In this document: piece after piece, positions 37,912 through 50,035 of the stretch
How the letters are laid out: each line of letters opens with the position of its first letter
How positions within the stretch are numbered: the stretch's first letter is position 1
Origin: Zhengitettix transpicula
Taxonomy: Eukaryota; Arthropoda; Insecta; Orthoptera; Tetrigidae
Assembly: GCA_037074705.1 (NCBI GenBank)
Contig: CM073595.1
Location: 22,966,501-23,030,500, forward strand
Length of the DNA stretch: 64,000 nt
Direction of reading: 5' to 3'
Made by a program: the position numbers and the translations under genes
Notes under the pieces: model-generated
Seen by the model: the letters and a program-made list of their open reading frames with translations, nothing else
Database searches by the model: none
What the model was told of the DNA's origin: nothing

Positions 37912-40023
37912 TTACCATAAAAAACTATTAATAGCTTGATCAGCAGACCACAATTGTTCTTCATTAAAAAATGTAATAAATGCTAATGCATTTATAAACA
38001 AATAAAAAAGAGATTCTACAAATACTTCAGTTACGTGCCGCCTAGAAGAGTGTAACGATAGAAAAAAGTATGGCATTATGTAGTATCGTAAGTTGAACCT
38101 GTCTTGAGTAATCAACAGTAGCACCGTGACAGTAATATATGACATGACAAATGGTGTCTTTTCATCTTTAAGCTTTTGCATTATGGAGAACCCACCCAAC
38201 ATATGAACGGGTACCAAAACACATCGAAGCATAAAGCTGTCCTGGTACATTAGTTTCCATACCTCAAATGCAAAATGGTTGTTATCTGCTAGCAAGTCAG
38301 ATGGAACATGTGTATTTATATAAATGATTACTGCTAGGGATACTACAATCAATGCTGTTTTCTTTTTTCCTGACTTTATACATCCTAAAAATTGGGGAAG
38401 AGACAGAATCACACTACAAGGTGAGAACAAACTGTAAAAAAGTGTGAAATAGAGTACTTGATGTATATGTATACCAAAGGAGTCGACAGATACCATACCC
38501 TTACTGGCCACCGTTAAAATTACGAAAGTTGAAAGTGAAAATGAATATGCAGAATTGATTAGGTGTGTATTTATTATGTTATCACACGAGACAAACATGT
38601 GTGCAGTGTGTATCAGCAAGATCTGCAACAAAAAACTGTTAACTGGAACATTTACTACTACTAAAACATTAGAGAAATGTATACTTAGAGATGTTTATCT
38701 TGTAAAATGAACACAATTAATACAAATAGTAATTCAGGTAATACATACCTTTATAATAGGCAAATGTTGACCAGCATCTATTATTTGTCTGTAGTTTTCC
38801 CATTTCCTCATATCGTTCACTGTTACTGTTAAAAATTGAAGGATATTGATGAAGCCCACCCAGAGAACATTAGTTTGATGGACCGTCATGGCAATGAGAC
38901 CTTAAAATAAAGCATACATCATATTACTTAATAAATCCACCTCACTATATAAAGATAATTTTAAGTAGGAGGTTCTGGATCTTTCATTTTTTTAATGTCC
39001 ATTTTCTGAGTAGCCATAGCTGTTTTCAATTTTGATATGAAACTTTAGCACTGAAAACACACAATACAATTATAAAAAAAAATTATGGTAGATTTTTATT
39101 GTTCCATTGGGATATCAGATATTTCAAAAGTATTCAACAAAAAAATGAATACCATTCAAAAAAGGGATGACTTAAAGACCTTTTAACATCAGTCCATTAC
39201 TTAATTCAAGATAAATACTTACCGTTAAATTTATATTAAAATTCAAATTTTACCTGTAAAAGCAGCTGCAGTATGACGACCTTTCAAATAAAGGTAATAT
39301 GTCAGAAGTATGGTAAACACAGAAATTGGCTCAGAGTAATAGAAGAAGTGTAGAAAAAATAAAATTGGGAACAATCCATGATTTATGGTATATATCCTGG
39401 AATTATATTTTTCCTGCTCATAATAACAAGCCTGAAAACCGAAACAACACGTGACTATTCTCATTTTCCACTGTAAGTACAAAAATATAGTTAAATTACC
39501 GTTACTGATAGACATACTTTCCGTTCGCAAATCTTTTTAATAATAAGCCCAAATAATGGGACGTTACTGAGTCCAAATATGTAATTGACCAATCTCAAAA
39601 AGAAAGTTGTGCATGTTTGGGTTTGAAAAATGAACTTCATGAGTCGCAATATCGGTACTGATATATAATGAAGCCCGGGTGACAAGCTCACTTCAACATT
39701 GGCCTGGAAACGAAAGAAAACCAAAATTAATGAATCTTAAATATTAATTTACTACATACAATTAAATCTTCTTATATCTCTAATGAAAACTACTAGACAA
39801 GAATTTTATGCAATATCTCATATATATATTTATATATGAATGGTGATCATACCCTATCATAGGTCCCTTGGCAATATTTCAGGCCTATGGCTAGGTAATG
39901 TTTTTCGTCCGCTAAATAACCAGGGTGATAATCACTAATATACTTGAACATTAAGTAAGTGCCGATAAAGTGGGTTGCTATAAGAAATCTTGTATAAATT
40001 GGAATAATATAACGACGGAACAT
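37912..40023 (-). CDS. ALG10 copy 3, near-identical duplicate of copy 2
   Basis: Exons 40023-39853, 39703-39518, 39431-39254, 38900-38749 and 38622-37912 give 465 aa with every splice site kept. Exon 5 is identical to copy 2 over all residues. The two protein differences I found are Ser to Pro in exon 2 (codon tcg to ccg) and Asp to Glu in exon 4 (WDNY to WENY). The gene sits about 6.31 kb from copy 2 in the same orientation, in the second tandem unit, so it is a recent duplicate or has been homogenised with copy 2. It shares copy 2's changes in the family motifs (HQTN, DNNH, SFLW). Family role: ER glucosyltransferase. Activity of this copy is not established. Confidence 0.9.
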
Positions 40024-40699
40024 CTTTAAAACGTCAACTACAATAGTTAAAGTGCAATAAAACAGTTTGTAACGAACGTCGAAGTTCCGATTCTTGAATT
40101 TAAAGGGAAAGAAAATATGAGGAAGATATAACTTTTCGGCAAAGACGATGTTGAAATTTATTACAAAAAAATTTTATCGATAAAATTAAACTTTGTTTTC
40201 GTTCATTGTATTATTGTTTAAAATAAACTGCTTAATATAAAATAAATCCTTGCTTTTTCAAAACGTTAGAGTAATTTATTTTCACCGATTATGTCAAGTT
40301 TTTATTTATTTATTTCATAACGGATAATAATTTTTGTCTATTCGCTCTAGCCATATTTTGTTTTCTATTTCTTGTTAATTTTATTTCCGCAGTATTCGCT
40401 ACAGTCTTAATTGTTGTTGTTTCTTTTCTTTTCTTTGTTATTATATAATAATTTTTTATTTATTTATCGATAATCTGAAAGTTTTTTAAAATTAATTTTA
40501 CATGACCTGAACTGTTGATCATCCTTAACGAATATTTGATAAGAATAAGAAATAGTTCTGGCACATCAAGCCTTTTTCTATTACGCTATATTCAGTTCAA
40601 ATTTGACTTTGGCACTTATTACATCTACGGCTTTAACTATTCTTCTTAGATTTCAGTAATCGTTCTAATATTCCCTGAGTCACCAAATTTCTTTTACAC

Positions 40700-42179
40700 C
40701 AGAAAACTTTGTCTTTATGATACCTGTTACATGTAGTCACTCTTTGTCACTTTTTTTTATGATGCCCCTTAACTTGCTTTTATTCAGTTAAGTAATGTAT
40801 GTTAAGACAATTATTACAGTAATGGAAGTTTTTAATTTATTTTTGTCAAAGTACAATTGCAGAAATTTTAGAACTACCTAAAATATGAATGTTTCATCCA
40901 TATATGATGAAGAAATAATCAAGGAAGTGTGTTCGTGGTTTATTAGTAAGTATGGATGTTGTATGTATTCACATTTACACAATATTTACATTATTTTACA
41001 GCTTATATAGTTAAATTTCTCTTACAAGTAATATTTGAACATTTTATGCTATTTTCTATAGTAGTATTTAACACTTTTATGTTTTTCATTTGAAATTTGT
41101 TTGCATCAAATAATAATAGGAGGAAATGCAGTGCGTAGAGTGAACTAGAAAAAAATTGAAGGTTTAACCGTTAAAGACAGAAATAAAATTGGCAAACAAA
41201 AACTCACAAGAAACCAAGGATTGCCACATTCAGTTTAATGCATGGAATTAAAGCAGATGAAGTTTTGTTGGGAGGGGAATATGAAAAGTTTTAACTGCTA
41301 ATGTGTTTATACAACTTTTACATAAAAAATTGATTGTAAATCAATCTATTACCTGAGTGAAACTTAAATATGAAATTATATATTAAGAATATGGAGGTTA
41401 GGGAACTTAATTTTCTGACTTGTGAATTATTTTTTTGATGAAGTGTGTTTTATAGAATATGATATTTCTACCACAAATGCAGTTCATTCAGAATTTTAAG
41501 CCTAAATTCTTTCCTTAAATTTTCTGACATTGGATTCAGGCCTACAACAAAGTTATGGTGGCCGATACACAGTTAAGACCTTCTCTCCTGATGAAGGGTA
41601 CTCAGGCATTCATTTTGTGGTATTTCTTTACCACTGCCAGAACTGGAACAACTATTGATTTCTTGTAAGTTGGCATGTTGGCATGTGAAATGGTATGATT
41701 GTTATGAAATGGAAAGATTCATTGTTATTTAATTACGGACTTGTAACAAAGAGATGGTGTTCCCATACACCATTACTTACTGTTCATTTGGTGCATACTA
41801 TGTACACCCTGAAGAAGAAGGACACTACCTTTGAAAATTTGAGAACAGTATTTTTAGTGGAGCATGTGAAACCATCTTTCAGTTACAGGTAAGCCATTAG
41901 ATCATTATAATTCTTTCATATTCATATCAACTATAATAATGAACAATGACCTTCCTTAAAGCCCAACCCCCAATTTGTCAGTAGTTGAACTCAATCTTTG
42001 TAATTCTCCTTACAACATACAGTGTAGACAAAATTGTGTGTTCAACTTTCTCTAACATCTGCTATTACCCTCATCACGCACTCCTTACTCTTTGGCACAT
42101 TTACTTACATTCTTTTAGCTGAAACCACAAAATGTACATGTATATATATATATATACTTTTCAATCCCCCTTTAACTTT
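40700..42179. other. No gene seen
   Basis: AT-rich DNA right of the tandem array. A 65-codon ORF at 41695 has no family signature and is not accepted. Confidence 0.45.
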
Positions 42180-42830
42180 TCTATAGTGTCCTATTTATGA
42201 AACAACAAAGTGCTGGTTCTGTTACTACATCAATAATATGTAGTACACTTTTCTTTATTGTTGTAATTATTAGTTTATTCAATTTTCATTCTATGTAAAT
42301 AATGACACTTCTCAGAATTCACATTAAAGTGTATATTTCTGAACATGTTATTTAAAGTTCTTTGTTTAATGGGGTTGAAATATATTAACTTTATAATTTT
42401 ACATTCCTCCAGCTCTTTATTTCACACAAGATTAAGGACAAAATATATTTTGTTTGTTATGCTCAATTGGTTGAGAATGATCATATATGTCAATGCATAA
42501 ACTGTTTTGTATTAATTTTTTTAAAAAATATTTAATCCATAAAAATATAATATAAATGTAAAATAGAATTAATGAAACAAATTACAGTCAATGCCTTGAA
42601 CTAAACATATGAAAATTATTAAACAGAAAACACTTTTTTTCTAAATCCATACCCAATAGTGTGGTGGGCTCCAAAATCGTTAGCTGTATTGGTTATCTAT
42701 AATTGAAAGGCCTAGGATTAAGGTTGAAAATAAAATGCGTTCACTCAACGGTTGAAACATTGTACTCGTCCTAAATTATCATACAAAACTACTTATATTA
42801 TTTTAACATAAACAATAAAACAAATATTCT
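42180..42830. repeat. Diverged relic of the ALG10 3' flank
   Basis: Matches 30490-31530 in order: atgaaacaacaaagtgctgg against atgaaacgataaagtgttgg, tatattaactttataatttt (identical), tagaattaatgaaacaaa, and catacaaaactacttat. In the intact units this sequence lies just 3' of ALG10, yet no ALG10 exon follows here, so it may mark a lost fourth unit. Confidence 0.6.
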
Positions 42831-43549
42831 AAATTACTAGTCTGAGATGTGATACCATTTCAATTTTCAGGATTCGTATGGGCGCAGTTCGTCGGAGTTT
42901 ATTGTCCCATTGGGTATCAAATTAAATTAAGGAGTAGAGAGAAGTATTATGAGCACATATTAGCATGTCTCAACCTTGAGGTCCCATTCTCTCCTAGGAA
43001 CACAACACGGATATCCGGCCCTGAGCTAATTCATAACTGTTCCCCACACAGCTTACACCACTTATTCTAAAGACATATCACTTCCATTTTTGTTATAAAT
43101 TTTACAAATGAATGCGTATATCTATTTTAATGCGACTCAAAGTTCGTATGTGTTTTACATGGAATTGTAGAAAAGTTTGACTTTGAAGTTTCCAGTGTAT
43201 CTAGTAGATATCAACGCCTCACAATATTTCCATGCATATTATACTTTTTAAATTATCGTATTGATAATTCGGGAACCTAATCAGGCATGAAGTAATAATT
43301 CTAACGAGGAGAGTGTAAGTTGCCTGATAATTTATTTAACTCATTTATTGAACAATCTGTTTACAATCAGGCAATAATGTCACTTTTATTGTTTACATTG
43401 GCTTGCACGGAATATTCTTTGCAATTATTATTAGCTTAATTAATTACAACACTATATTATACACAATTTTTTATGATAATACTACTTTAGCTGAACCTTC
43501 CCGCCAAGTCTTTTCGGTTACATATTTTTGAACTTCTTAATTGTTTTAT

Positions 43550-44250
43550 TTGGATAATTATTTTGTTGACTAATTTGTTTGGGTATGCTTTCAACATGTC
43601 ATTGTATTTTAGGCTGAATTTGGATATTCCTTCTTTTACTCTAAGTATTCATAAATCCTTTAGGATATTTGTATTTGGGAAGTAACACGGCGCATTTACT
43701 ATTTATCTCAACACTTAGTTTTAAAATCATTGTATGATTTCAAGATTGCTGTTACTTACAGTTTCCCAAAGCTGCATACAGTAAGTTGATACAGGGTGTT
43801 TATCTATTAGTTTTAACTACGATTACCTGTCGATTATCCTGTATAATGGTCTTAGTTTTAGTCCAAGCTTTTTTTAATTTACTAAATGTATAGATATATG
43901 TATCAATATATTTAGCGGTATTTCATTGTAGTAATTTTTTTATCGTTTAGATGGACTGACGGACAATTCTCTATCCTTATAGTCAACGTTAAGTACATAG
44001 ATTTGTCTTCATTGGACCAATTTCTTAAGCCACGCCTGTATTTTATTCAGGTTATTTTGAAGGATACTTGAGGCGCTGTCTGGTTTAATATGAGATGATA
44101 ACACAGCGGTACCGTCTGCAAATGTCGCTACAGTGCTTTACTCTAGTGGTTGGGTGATCTGCTGTGTATATTAACTACGGGACTGGTCCCAATACACTTC
44201 CTTGGGGGACTCAAGAAATTATGGGATTCAATTCTGCCTGACAAATGAAG
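43550..44250 (-). pseudogene. Jockey-like LINE reverse transcriptase fragment
   Basis: On the minus strand the order is correct for the RT C-terminal half. First comes PQGSVLGPV with IYTADHPTT, then ATFADGTAVLSSH (the FADD box changed to FADG), then NLNKIQAWLKKWSNEDKS. Further along are QLYGCSLWETVSNSNLEIIQR, the thumb and tail region, and ISKFSLKYNDMLKAYPNKL. There are many frameshifts. The 5' half and the 3' UTR are not recognisable. Confidence 0.85.
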
Positions 44251-44506
44251 CTTCAATTATAATACAAGTCTCTTTTTTAAAATGTTAGGCCTACTTATTA
44301 CTCGCATGAGAATTTGCTTACCGACCGGTCACTATCTAAATGAAAACATGTTTTTTTTAAAATACAGGTCTGCTGAACGATTTTTAAGCTTTAGAAACCT
44401 TGCTTCCTCAGTTACCTATAAAACTTTCGTAGTTATTTAATCGTTTTCCTCATTCACGTTTTTCTTGTATTTTTAAATTACACTCTCACATATATATATA
44501 TATATA

Positions 44507-44709
44507 TACGAGGGTGGTCTTAAAAGTTTCCGACCCAACAATGATAGAAGATATTTTTTCGAATTTTTATTTTATTTTATTTTTCAACATAGTTTCCTTG
44601 TAACTCTACACACTTCTCCCAGAGATGCTCCCATCTCTGTAACTCGTCCAAAAAGTACTTGACGTTTTTCTCTGCAAAATAATTGTCGAAATTTTTTCAG
44701 ACCACCCTC

Positions 44710-44712
<3 letters not shown>
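44507..44712. mobile_element. Mariner-derived MITE
   Basis: Bounded by TACGAGGGTGGTCT and, at the other end, AGACCACCCTCGTA, with TA on both sides. Read on the minus strand, the interior is one mariner end joined directly to the last 90 or so bases of a transposase gene: ggacgagttacagagatggg, gttacaaggaaactatgttg, then the stop. It matches the 3' part of the mariner at 50602-51838. This is an internal-deletion derivative inserted in a (TA)n tract. Confidence 0.9.

Positions 44713-44769
<57 letters not shown>
44711..44769. repeat. (TA)n microsatellite
   Basis: About 29 TA units between the mariner-derived MITE and a TGTAAT-type LTR. Confidence 0.97.
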
Positions 44770-44772
<3 letters not shown>

Positions 44773-45636
44773 AATGCCAATTAATTAGGCCATTAATTGT
44801 TTGGACATAAAATTTGAATTGTTTGAGAAATCCATTATAGCGGTCTGATCGAACAAAGCGACAATGGAAAAGCGAACTCACTTGCTTTGTTGAAAAGTCA
44901 AAAATGGCGTATGCGCGCTCAAACTCGGAAGCACTAGAAGTTCAGTTCGCGGAGAAACATCGTGAGGAACAGAACAAGTAATAAAACTGTTAGTTAGGGG
45001 AGAAAGATTGTTAGGAGCTGATGGCGGAAAGACATTTCCGAGGACGGAACAAATAATACTAGAGCAGAGACTAGCAGTCGTTAATGTATTATTAAACAAA
45101 GTTGTGAATTTAAGACAAAGTAAAAACATTCACGGAAGTATTACCTCGTAAATATCGCTAAGTAAAAGCAGTTTACGTCAATAGCCAGCCAGGGAAGGAA
45201 GCGAGAAATTTTTACGTATACAGCCAGCCAGGAAAGTCTAAGAGAGATTACGTCTGTAGCCAGCCAAGGAAGGCAAACAGACATCAGATAGCTGACATTC
45301 AGAAGGATCATCAGAGTTCCTGGGAGCCTATCAATTTTGACTTCAATAGTGTCAAATCTGTGAGTCGACATTTAGAATCAGTGTATAATTTTGCAATAGT
45401 GTACTTCCGAAACCAAAAGGAATTCTGGTACCAGCTGGACAGATGTAAGTAACAAAACCAAACTAATGATTAATTGTAAACGTAATTAAAGGATAGAGTC
45501 AGATTTCGTTCTCTTTTAATTGTCAATCAAAGTTAATTTCTTTTCTTTTTAATTTATTTCTATCGAAATATTGTTTAGGTAAATGTGAACTGTTGGTTAA
45601 TAAGATTTTAAAATCAATTTGTTGTGTCCATTATCA
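44770..45636 (+). mobile_element. TGTAAT-type LTR, 5' 870 bp (broken)
   Basis: Starts TGTAATGCCAATTAATTAGG directly after a (TA)n tract. Shares long stretches with the minus-strand copy at 48161-49080: atccattatagcgg, gaatcagtgtataatt (TATA-like), tctggtaccagctgg and aattaaaggata. It contains three imperfect repeats of tagccagccagg spaced about 50 bp apart (45180-45270). It is cut at tgtccattatcaa, and the missing end lies inverted at 45696-45858. Confidence 0.8.
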
Positions 45637-45651
45637 ATATATTATATAGTA

Positions 45652-45652
<1 letters not shown>

Positions 45653-45695
<43 letters not shown>
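45653..45695. repeat. (TA)n microsatellite
   Basis: Separates the forward and inverted parts of the broken LTR. Confidence 0.97.
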
Positions 45696-45698
<3 letters not shown>

Positions 45699-45855
45699 AA
45701 TATTCAACTATAAGGCGTTAATTAAATGAAAAACTTATTAATATACTTAAAACATAAATCATTTATTTACTTCCACTTTGTAAATTTAACTAAAAAACAA
45801 TTACAATTTAAAATATTAATTTCTCAGGGCTTTCACTGGGTTTGATAATGGACAC

Positions 45856-45858
<3 letters not shown>
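45696..45858 (-). mobile_element. TGTAAT-type LTR, 3' end, inverted
   Basis: In reverse it reads tgtccattatcaaacccagtg...and finishes ATTACA at 45696. This is the part missing from the copy at 44770-45636, with about 15 bp of shared sequence at the break. (TA)n tracts border it on both sides. Confidence 0.75.
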
Positions 45859-45918
<60 letters not shown>

Positions 45919-45932
45919 GGGTGTGTGTGTGA
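45858..45932. repeat. (TA)n(TG)n microsatellite
   Basis: Borders the inverted LTR end and runs into gtgtgtgtgt. Confidence 0.95.
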
Positions 45933-47904
45933 GTAGAATAACTGAACACGCGGGTAAATGCGCTTGTTAAGAAAAAAACAGCGAAATTACGCGTCAAATG
46001 GAGACAACTTCCAATCTGCAACAATTGATTTATTTCTGATTTACAATAAGATATTGAAAGTAACGTGGCTTTACGGTATCCAGCTTGAGGCACAAAAATT
46101 AAGTGTATACAAACGTTACAGAATCAAGTGTTGCAAAACATATTGAATGTCCCCTGGTATATCCGAAATATAATATATTATCCACAATTAAATAAAAAGC
46201 TTGGCTTCAGTTCCACGTCAACTTTGAGGCTCGTCAAAACCTGGCAAAAAAATTCAAAGAAGAAAATCGGCTGAGAGCACAGTGCGGCAGTGAAGTTTAC
46301 ACAAAATCAGAAAAATCTAGAAGACATTGGATAGACCCTAGTCGATATATAGTTTAAGATATGTAAGAAGAAAATTAATAGTTTTTAAAGACTATTCACT
46401 GATACTATTGTAAAAAAAACCTCCAAGAACCGTTTATTTTCCCTCTGACTAACGTATGCAAGTCTAATTGCACATTTCCATTCTAAATTTTCCAGTTGGC
46501 CTCACCTGTTTAACAAGCACCTGACACCGTAAATTCCGTAATATTTTGCTTCTATATCCGTTAAATAGACCTGAACGCAAGCTCACCTACAGTTTACTGA
46601 AGCACATTCTTCACGGCCAAATAATTTTAGCTTTCAACGATGAGTGAATGTTGTGTGTAAATTGATCGTAGGTACAACGATTTAATTCAAGAACTGATGA
46701 TAGACTTTTAATCAAAGCTCAGAAATTAAGGGCTGTGAAACTGAATTAACGAATTAGGGTAGTTGTTTTATTGCAAACTTGACGGGGAGACAGATCACAC
46801 TGAATTCAATGCAGAATTTGGGATTTTGTACGAAATTTCTCAAGATGAACGGAACCGTCACTTGGACGTCTATTACACAGATTTGAATATTTTCCTTACG
46901 TGATGAAAAAATGACAGCTATAGTTGTAAATAAACCTATTTTCATATGTCTAGAAGTGTTATCATTCCTAAATATTACAATTAAATATTCTTCTCACTGA
47001 AGACAGACAAATTGGTTTACTATTCAGGACTGAATAATCATTTAGTCACCTACTGTAATGATACTTTAAAGTGATTTAATTTGTATAATTTTTTTTCTCC
47101 AGACACACACACACCCAGAGAGAGGAGTGGGGGGGGGGGTTGAGAGGAAAAAGATACGGGAATAATCTCTGAGGTTGATGAGTGGCATCTTTGGAATTTA
47201 GTACGAAATTATTATCTTTGTTGTTGTGATATCAAGAGAAAGTCAAAGGTAGCAGTCTGGAAACTTAGTTTTAATTTGATATTTTTAAATAGGGGTTCAT
47301 AAATCCAAAACAACACCTACTTTATTTAGAACACATCGTTGGCACTAAACCACGATAATCAACTTAAAAGCAAAATGCAAAAAAGTCGTCAGATCGTCAT
47401 CAAAATTAGTGCAGACGTTGTTTTTTTTGGTCAATACATCATTTAAGATAAAAATAACCCAATGAATGTAAATATGTTTGACAATAGTTCAAGTCACATA
47501 AGAATTAATAAAGCCGTTATTTTAATATGATTCTAGTCATGTCTGGTGACACCTTAAGCCTTCTACGAAAATTTGAAGAAATGACTACGGAGTGAGTCAA
47601 GGTTAGTTGCCCAAAAAAATATTACTATTTCAAGCCTGTTTGTTTCTGTACTAATCATTTGATGTTGACATTGCTGACACACTACTATTATCTAGTATTC
47701 GTATATATTTACGGATGAGGGTGTAATGATCACATGTAATTGCTATGTGATGTTCGTAAATGTCTTCAATCACTACTCAGTTGAAAGTGTTCTATTCATA
47801 GCACCATGAATCCAAAGTGAACTAGTCAACCATAAGAAGTAAATAATTTGTATATTTTACGTGTTATCTGGGTTCACCTTCGTGAGGATAAGTATATATT
47901 ATTT
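45933..47904. other. No gene seen
   Basis: Only short ORFs without motifs, an (AC)n run and a poly-G run near 47103-47140. Confidence 0.45.
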
Positions 47905-48090
47905 TATTGATTTATTTACAGTAGTATCAACAGCTCTGGTTATTAGCGGCTCATAATGGGAATTCATTTTCACTCTTCTGATTTGACGAGAGATTCTCTC
48001 ACTCACACAAACATCCATGCCCTTGCCGGCATTCGAACCCAGGACCTCTGTGATGCGAGGTAGTCACGCTGGCCCCTACACCACAGGAGG
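47905..48090 (-). mobile_element. tRNA-derived SINE
   Basis: On the minus strand an A box (TGGTGTAGGGGCCAG, 48083-48069) is followed by a B box (GGGTTCGAATGCCGG, 48040-48026) at tRNA-like spacing, then an unrelated body. The head phrase ctcgcatcac is shared with the SINE at 53490. Confidence 0.75.
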
Positions 48091-48125
48091 TCGGTGGTAT
48101 AAATATTGTATCCTATAAAACGCCC

Positions 48126-48130
<5 letters not shown>

Positions 48131-48160
<30 letters not shown>
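48131..48160. repeat. (TA)n microsatellite
   Basis: Abuts the ATTACA end of the minus-strand LTR. Confidence 0.97.
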
Positions 48161-48163
<3 letters not shown>

Positions 48164-49080
48164 AATAATTAAATAATTAGCCTTTTAATTATTTGCCCCA
48201 CGTTGTGGAAGCAATTTATGTAATAATCAAATAGTAGGTCGTTTATTAAATGAAATAATAATCAAAAATTAACAAACAAAATATTTTTATTTTATTTTGT
48301 GGCAATAAAGATAATTACAACAAAATTTGAGATCTTTCTCTCAGGGCCTGTACTGGGTTTAATAATGAACACAACAAATTGATTTAAAATCTTATTAACA
48401 AAACATTTTACAATTTACCTAAACAATATGTCGATAGAATGAAGGAAATTAAAAGTAAAGAAATTTACTCTGATTGACAATTTAAAAGAGAACGAAATCT
48501 GACTTTATCCTTTAATTAAAGTTTACAATTAATCATTAGTTTTGGTTTTGTTACTTAAATACTGTCCAGCTGGTACCAGCATTATTTTTGGTTTCGGAAG
48601 TACACAATTGCAAAATTATGCACTGATTCTAAATGTCGACTCACAGATTTTACACTATTGAAGTCAAAATTGATAGGCTCCCAGGAACTCGGATGATCCT
48701 CCTGAATGTCAGCTATCTGATGTGTCTGCTTGCCTTACAGGAATCCTATGATTCGTAGATTTATTAGCCTTTTACTGATTTGTACTTAAACTGTAACGTA
48801 TCTCCTTGATGATTTATTTTAACTGTTTTTTCTTTCGGAGCGAACTAACTTTTCTTTAGCTCCTGGCTGTAGACGTAAAAAAACTGACTTCCTTTCCTGG
48901 CTGGCTATAGACGTAAACTGATTCCTTTCATGCGCGCAAACGCCAGTTAGGCTTTTCAACAAAAGCGACTGAGCTTGCTTTTCCATTGTTGCTTTGTTCG
49001 ATCAGGCCGCTATAATGGATTTATCAAACAATTCAAATTTATTTTCCAAACAATTAATGGCCTAATTAATTGGCCTTACA
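48161..49080 (-). mobile_element. TGTAAT-type LTR, complete, minus strand
   Basis: 920 bp running from TGTAAGGCCAATTAATTAGG (at 49080) to ATTACA (at 48161), set between (TA)n tracts at both ends. It aligns with the plus-strand copy at 44770. Internal landmarks are a TATA-like gtgcataattttgc, ctggtaccagctgg and cccagtacaggccctgag. Structurally a solo LTR; no coding sequence is associated. Confidence 0.8.
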
Positions 49081-49108
49081 ATATATATATGTATATATAT
49101 ATATATAT
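49081..49108. repeat. (TA)n microsatellite between two head-to-head LTRs
   Basis: 28 bp with a single G interruption; both flanking elements have their TG start on it. Confidence 0.95.
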
Positions 49109-50035
49109 TGTAATAATAATTAAAGGCAACTAGAGATTTAATAATTAAACAATTGAAGTAAATTGTTATCGGCGAGAATACAAATACAACAATGGGTAAG
49201 AACATGTACAGGAGGGCTTTGTCGTTGCCGAACTACGGGGTTTACACAGCCAGTCGGTGGCCGAATTTCGTCAAGTACAGTTGGACATAGAATTTATCAA
49301 GTAAAGACAGTTACAAAATTTCGTCGAGTAGAGCTGGCCACTAAAATTTTAACAGAGAAAGTTACTTAGATGAGAATTATGAGAGTGTGATTCAGGAGGA
49401 TGATAATCAATTGATCAGCAGGTAGAACTTTGGAGAAGGAGTGGACAACATTCTGATTTGCCCTTAATCAGAACCGAAACTACAATATTGGCTGGAGAGA
49501 GAGAGAGAGACTTAAAGCAGGTGGGTCAGGTGGAAGATACAAAAGCTTTGAAAGTGATTTAAAACAAATTAAATTCAGTGAAACGATGTCCTGTTACATG
49601 TGAATAGTGTATAGTGTATCCAAGAACCCAAACAAATGCCTGGTACCAGTACAAAACTGTAAGTAGAGAGAGAAAGTTTATAAAATTTATTGGTATGTAA
49701 ACGTTAAATAAGGATACATCGACAGATTTTGGATTCTATTTCATTTTGTTGTTTTAATTCTAATAAAGTTGAATGTTGTAAATTTTGTTTGTTAATTTTG
49801 AAAATAGGAAAAGGTTTGTTTTTTGTTTAAAATGCCCAGTTAACGACCCTGAGACAAGAGTAAAGGAGTTTGTAAAATAATCACGACAAGAAAATTTCTT
49901 ACTATTAATTTAAATAAATCAATTGTTTTCTGAGATTTAAACCCTGTGATCATTTTTAAAATCCTTTTATTTAAATTTAATAATAAAATTCATCCTTTAA
50001 TTAATCATAACAATTAATTTCTTTTGCATATTACA
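49109..50035 (+). mobile_element. TGTAAT-type LTR, complete, followed by PBS-like sequence
   Basis: 927 bp from TGTAATAATAATTAAAGG to ATTACA, bordered on the left by (TA)n. It shares only short landmarks with the other copies (gaatagtgtatagtg, cctggtaccag, tgtaagtag, cgaccctgag). Directly after the end comes tttggcgtcctcaacgtggg, which looks like a tRNA primer site, so this end is the LTR/internal junction of a retroelement. Confidence 0.7.

Larger units (their letters stand above)
34329..40081. repeat. Tandem duplication unit, right copy (high-identity core)
   Basis: Second copy of the 28020-33771 block, in direct orientation, with ALG10 copy 3. The similarity fades after about 40081, where the ALG10-3 upstream flank matches that of ALG10-2 only partly as far as about 40408. 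It resumes briefly around 40612-40690 with the phrase cagtaatcgttctaatattc. Confidence 0.93.

Noticed and set aside
44606..44881. Open frame across the MITE and (TA)n
   Set aside because: Mostly Tyr-Ile repeats translated from the microsatellite.
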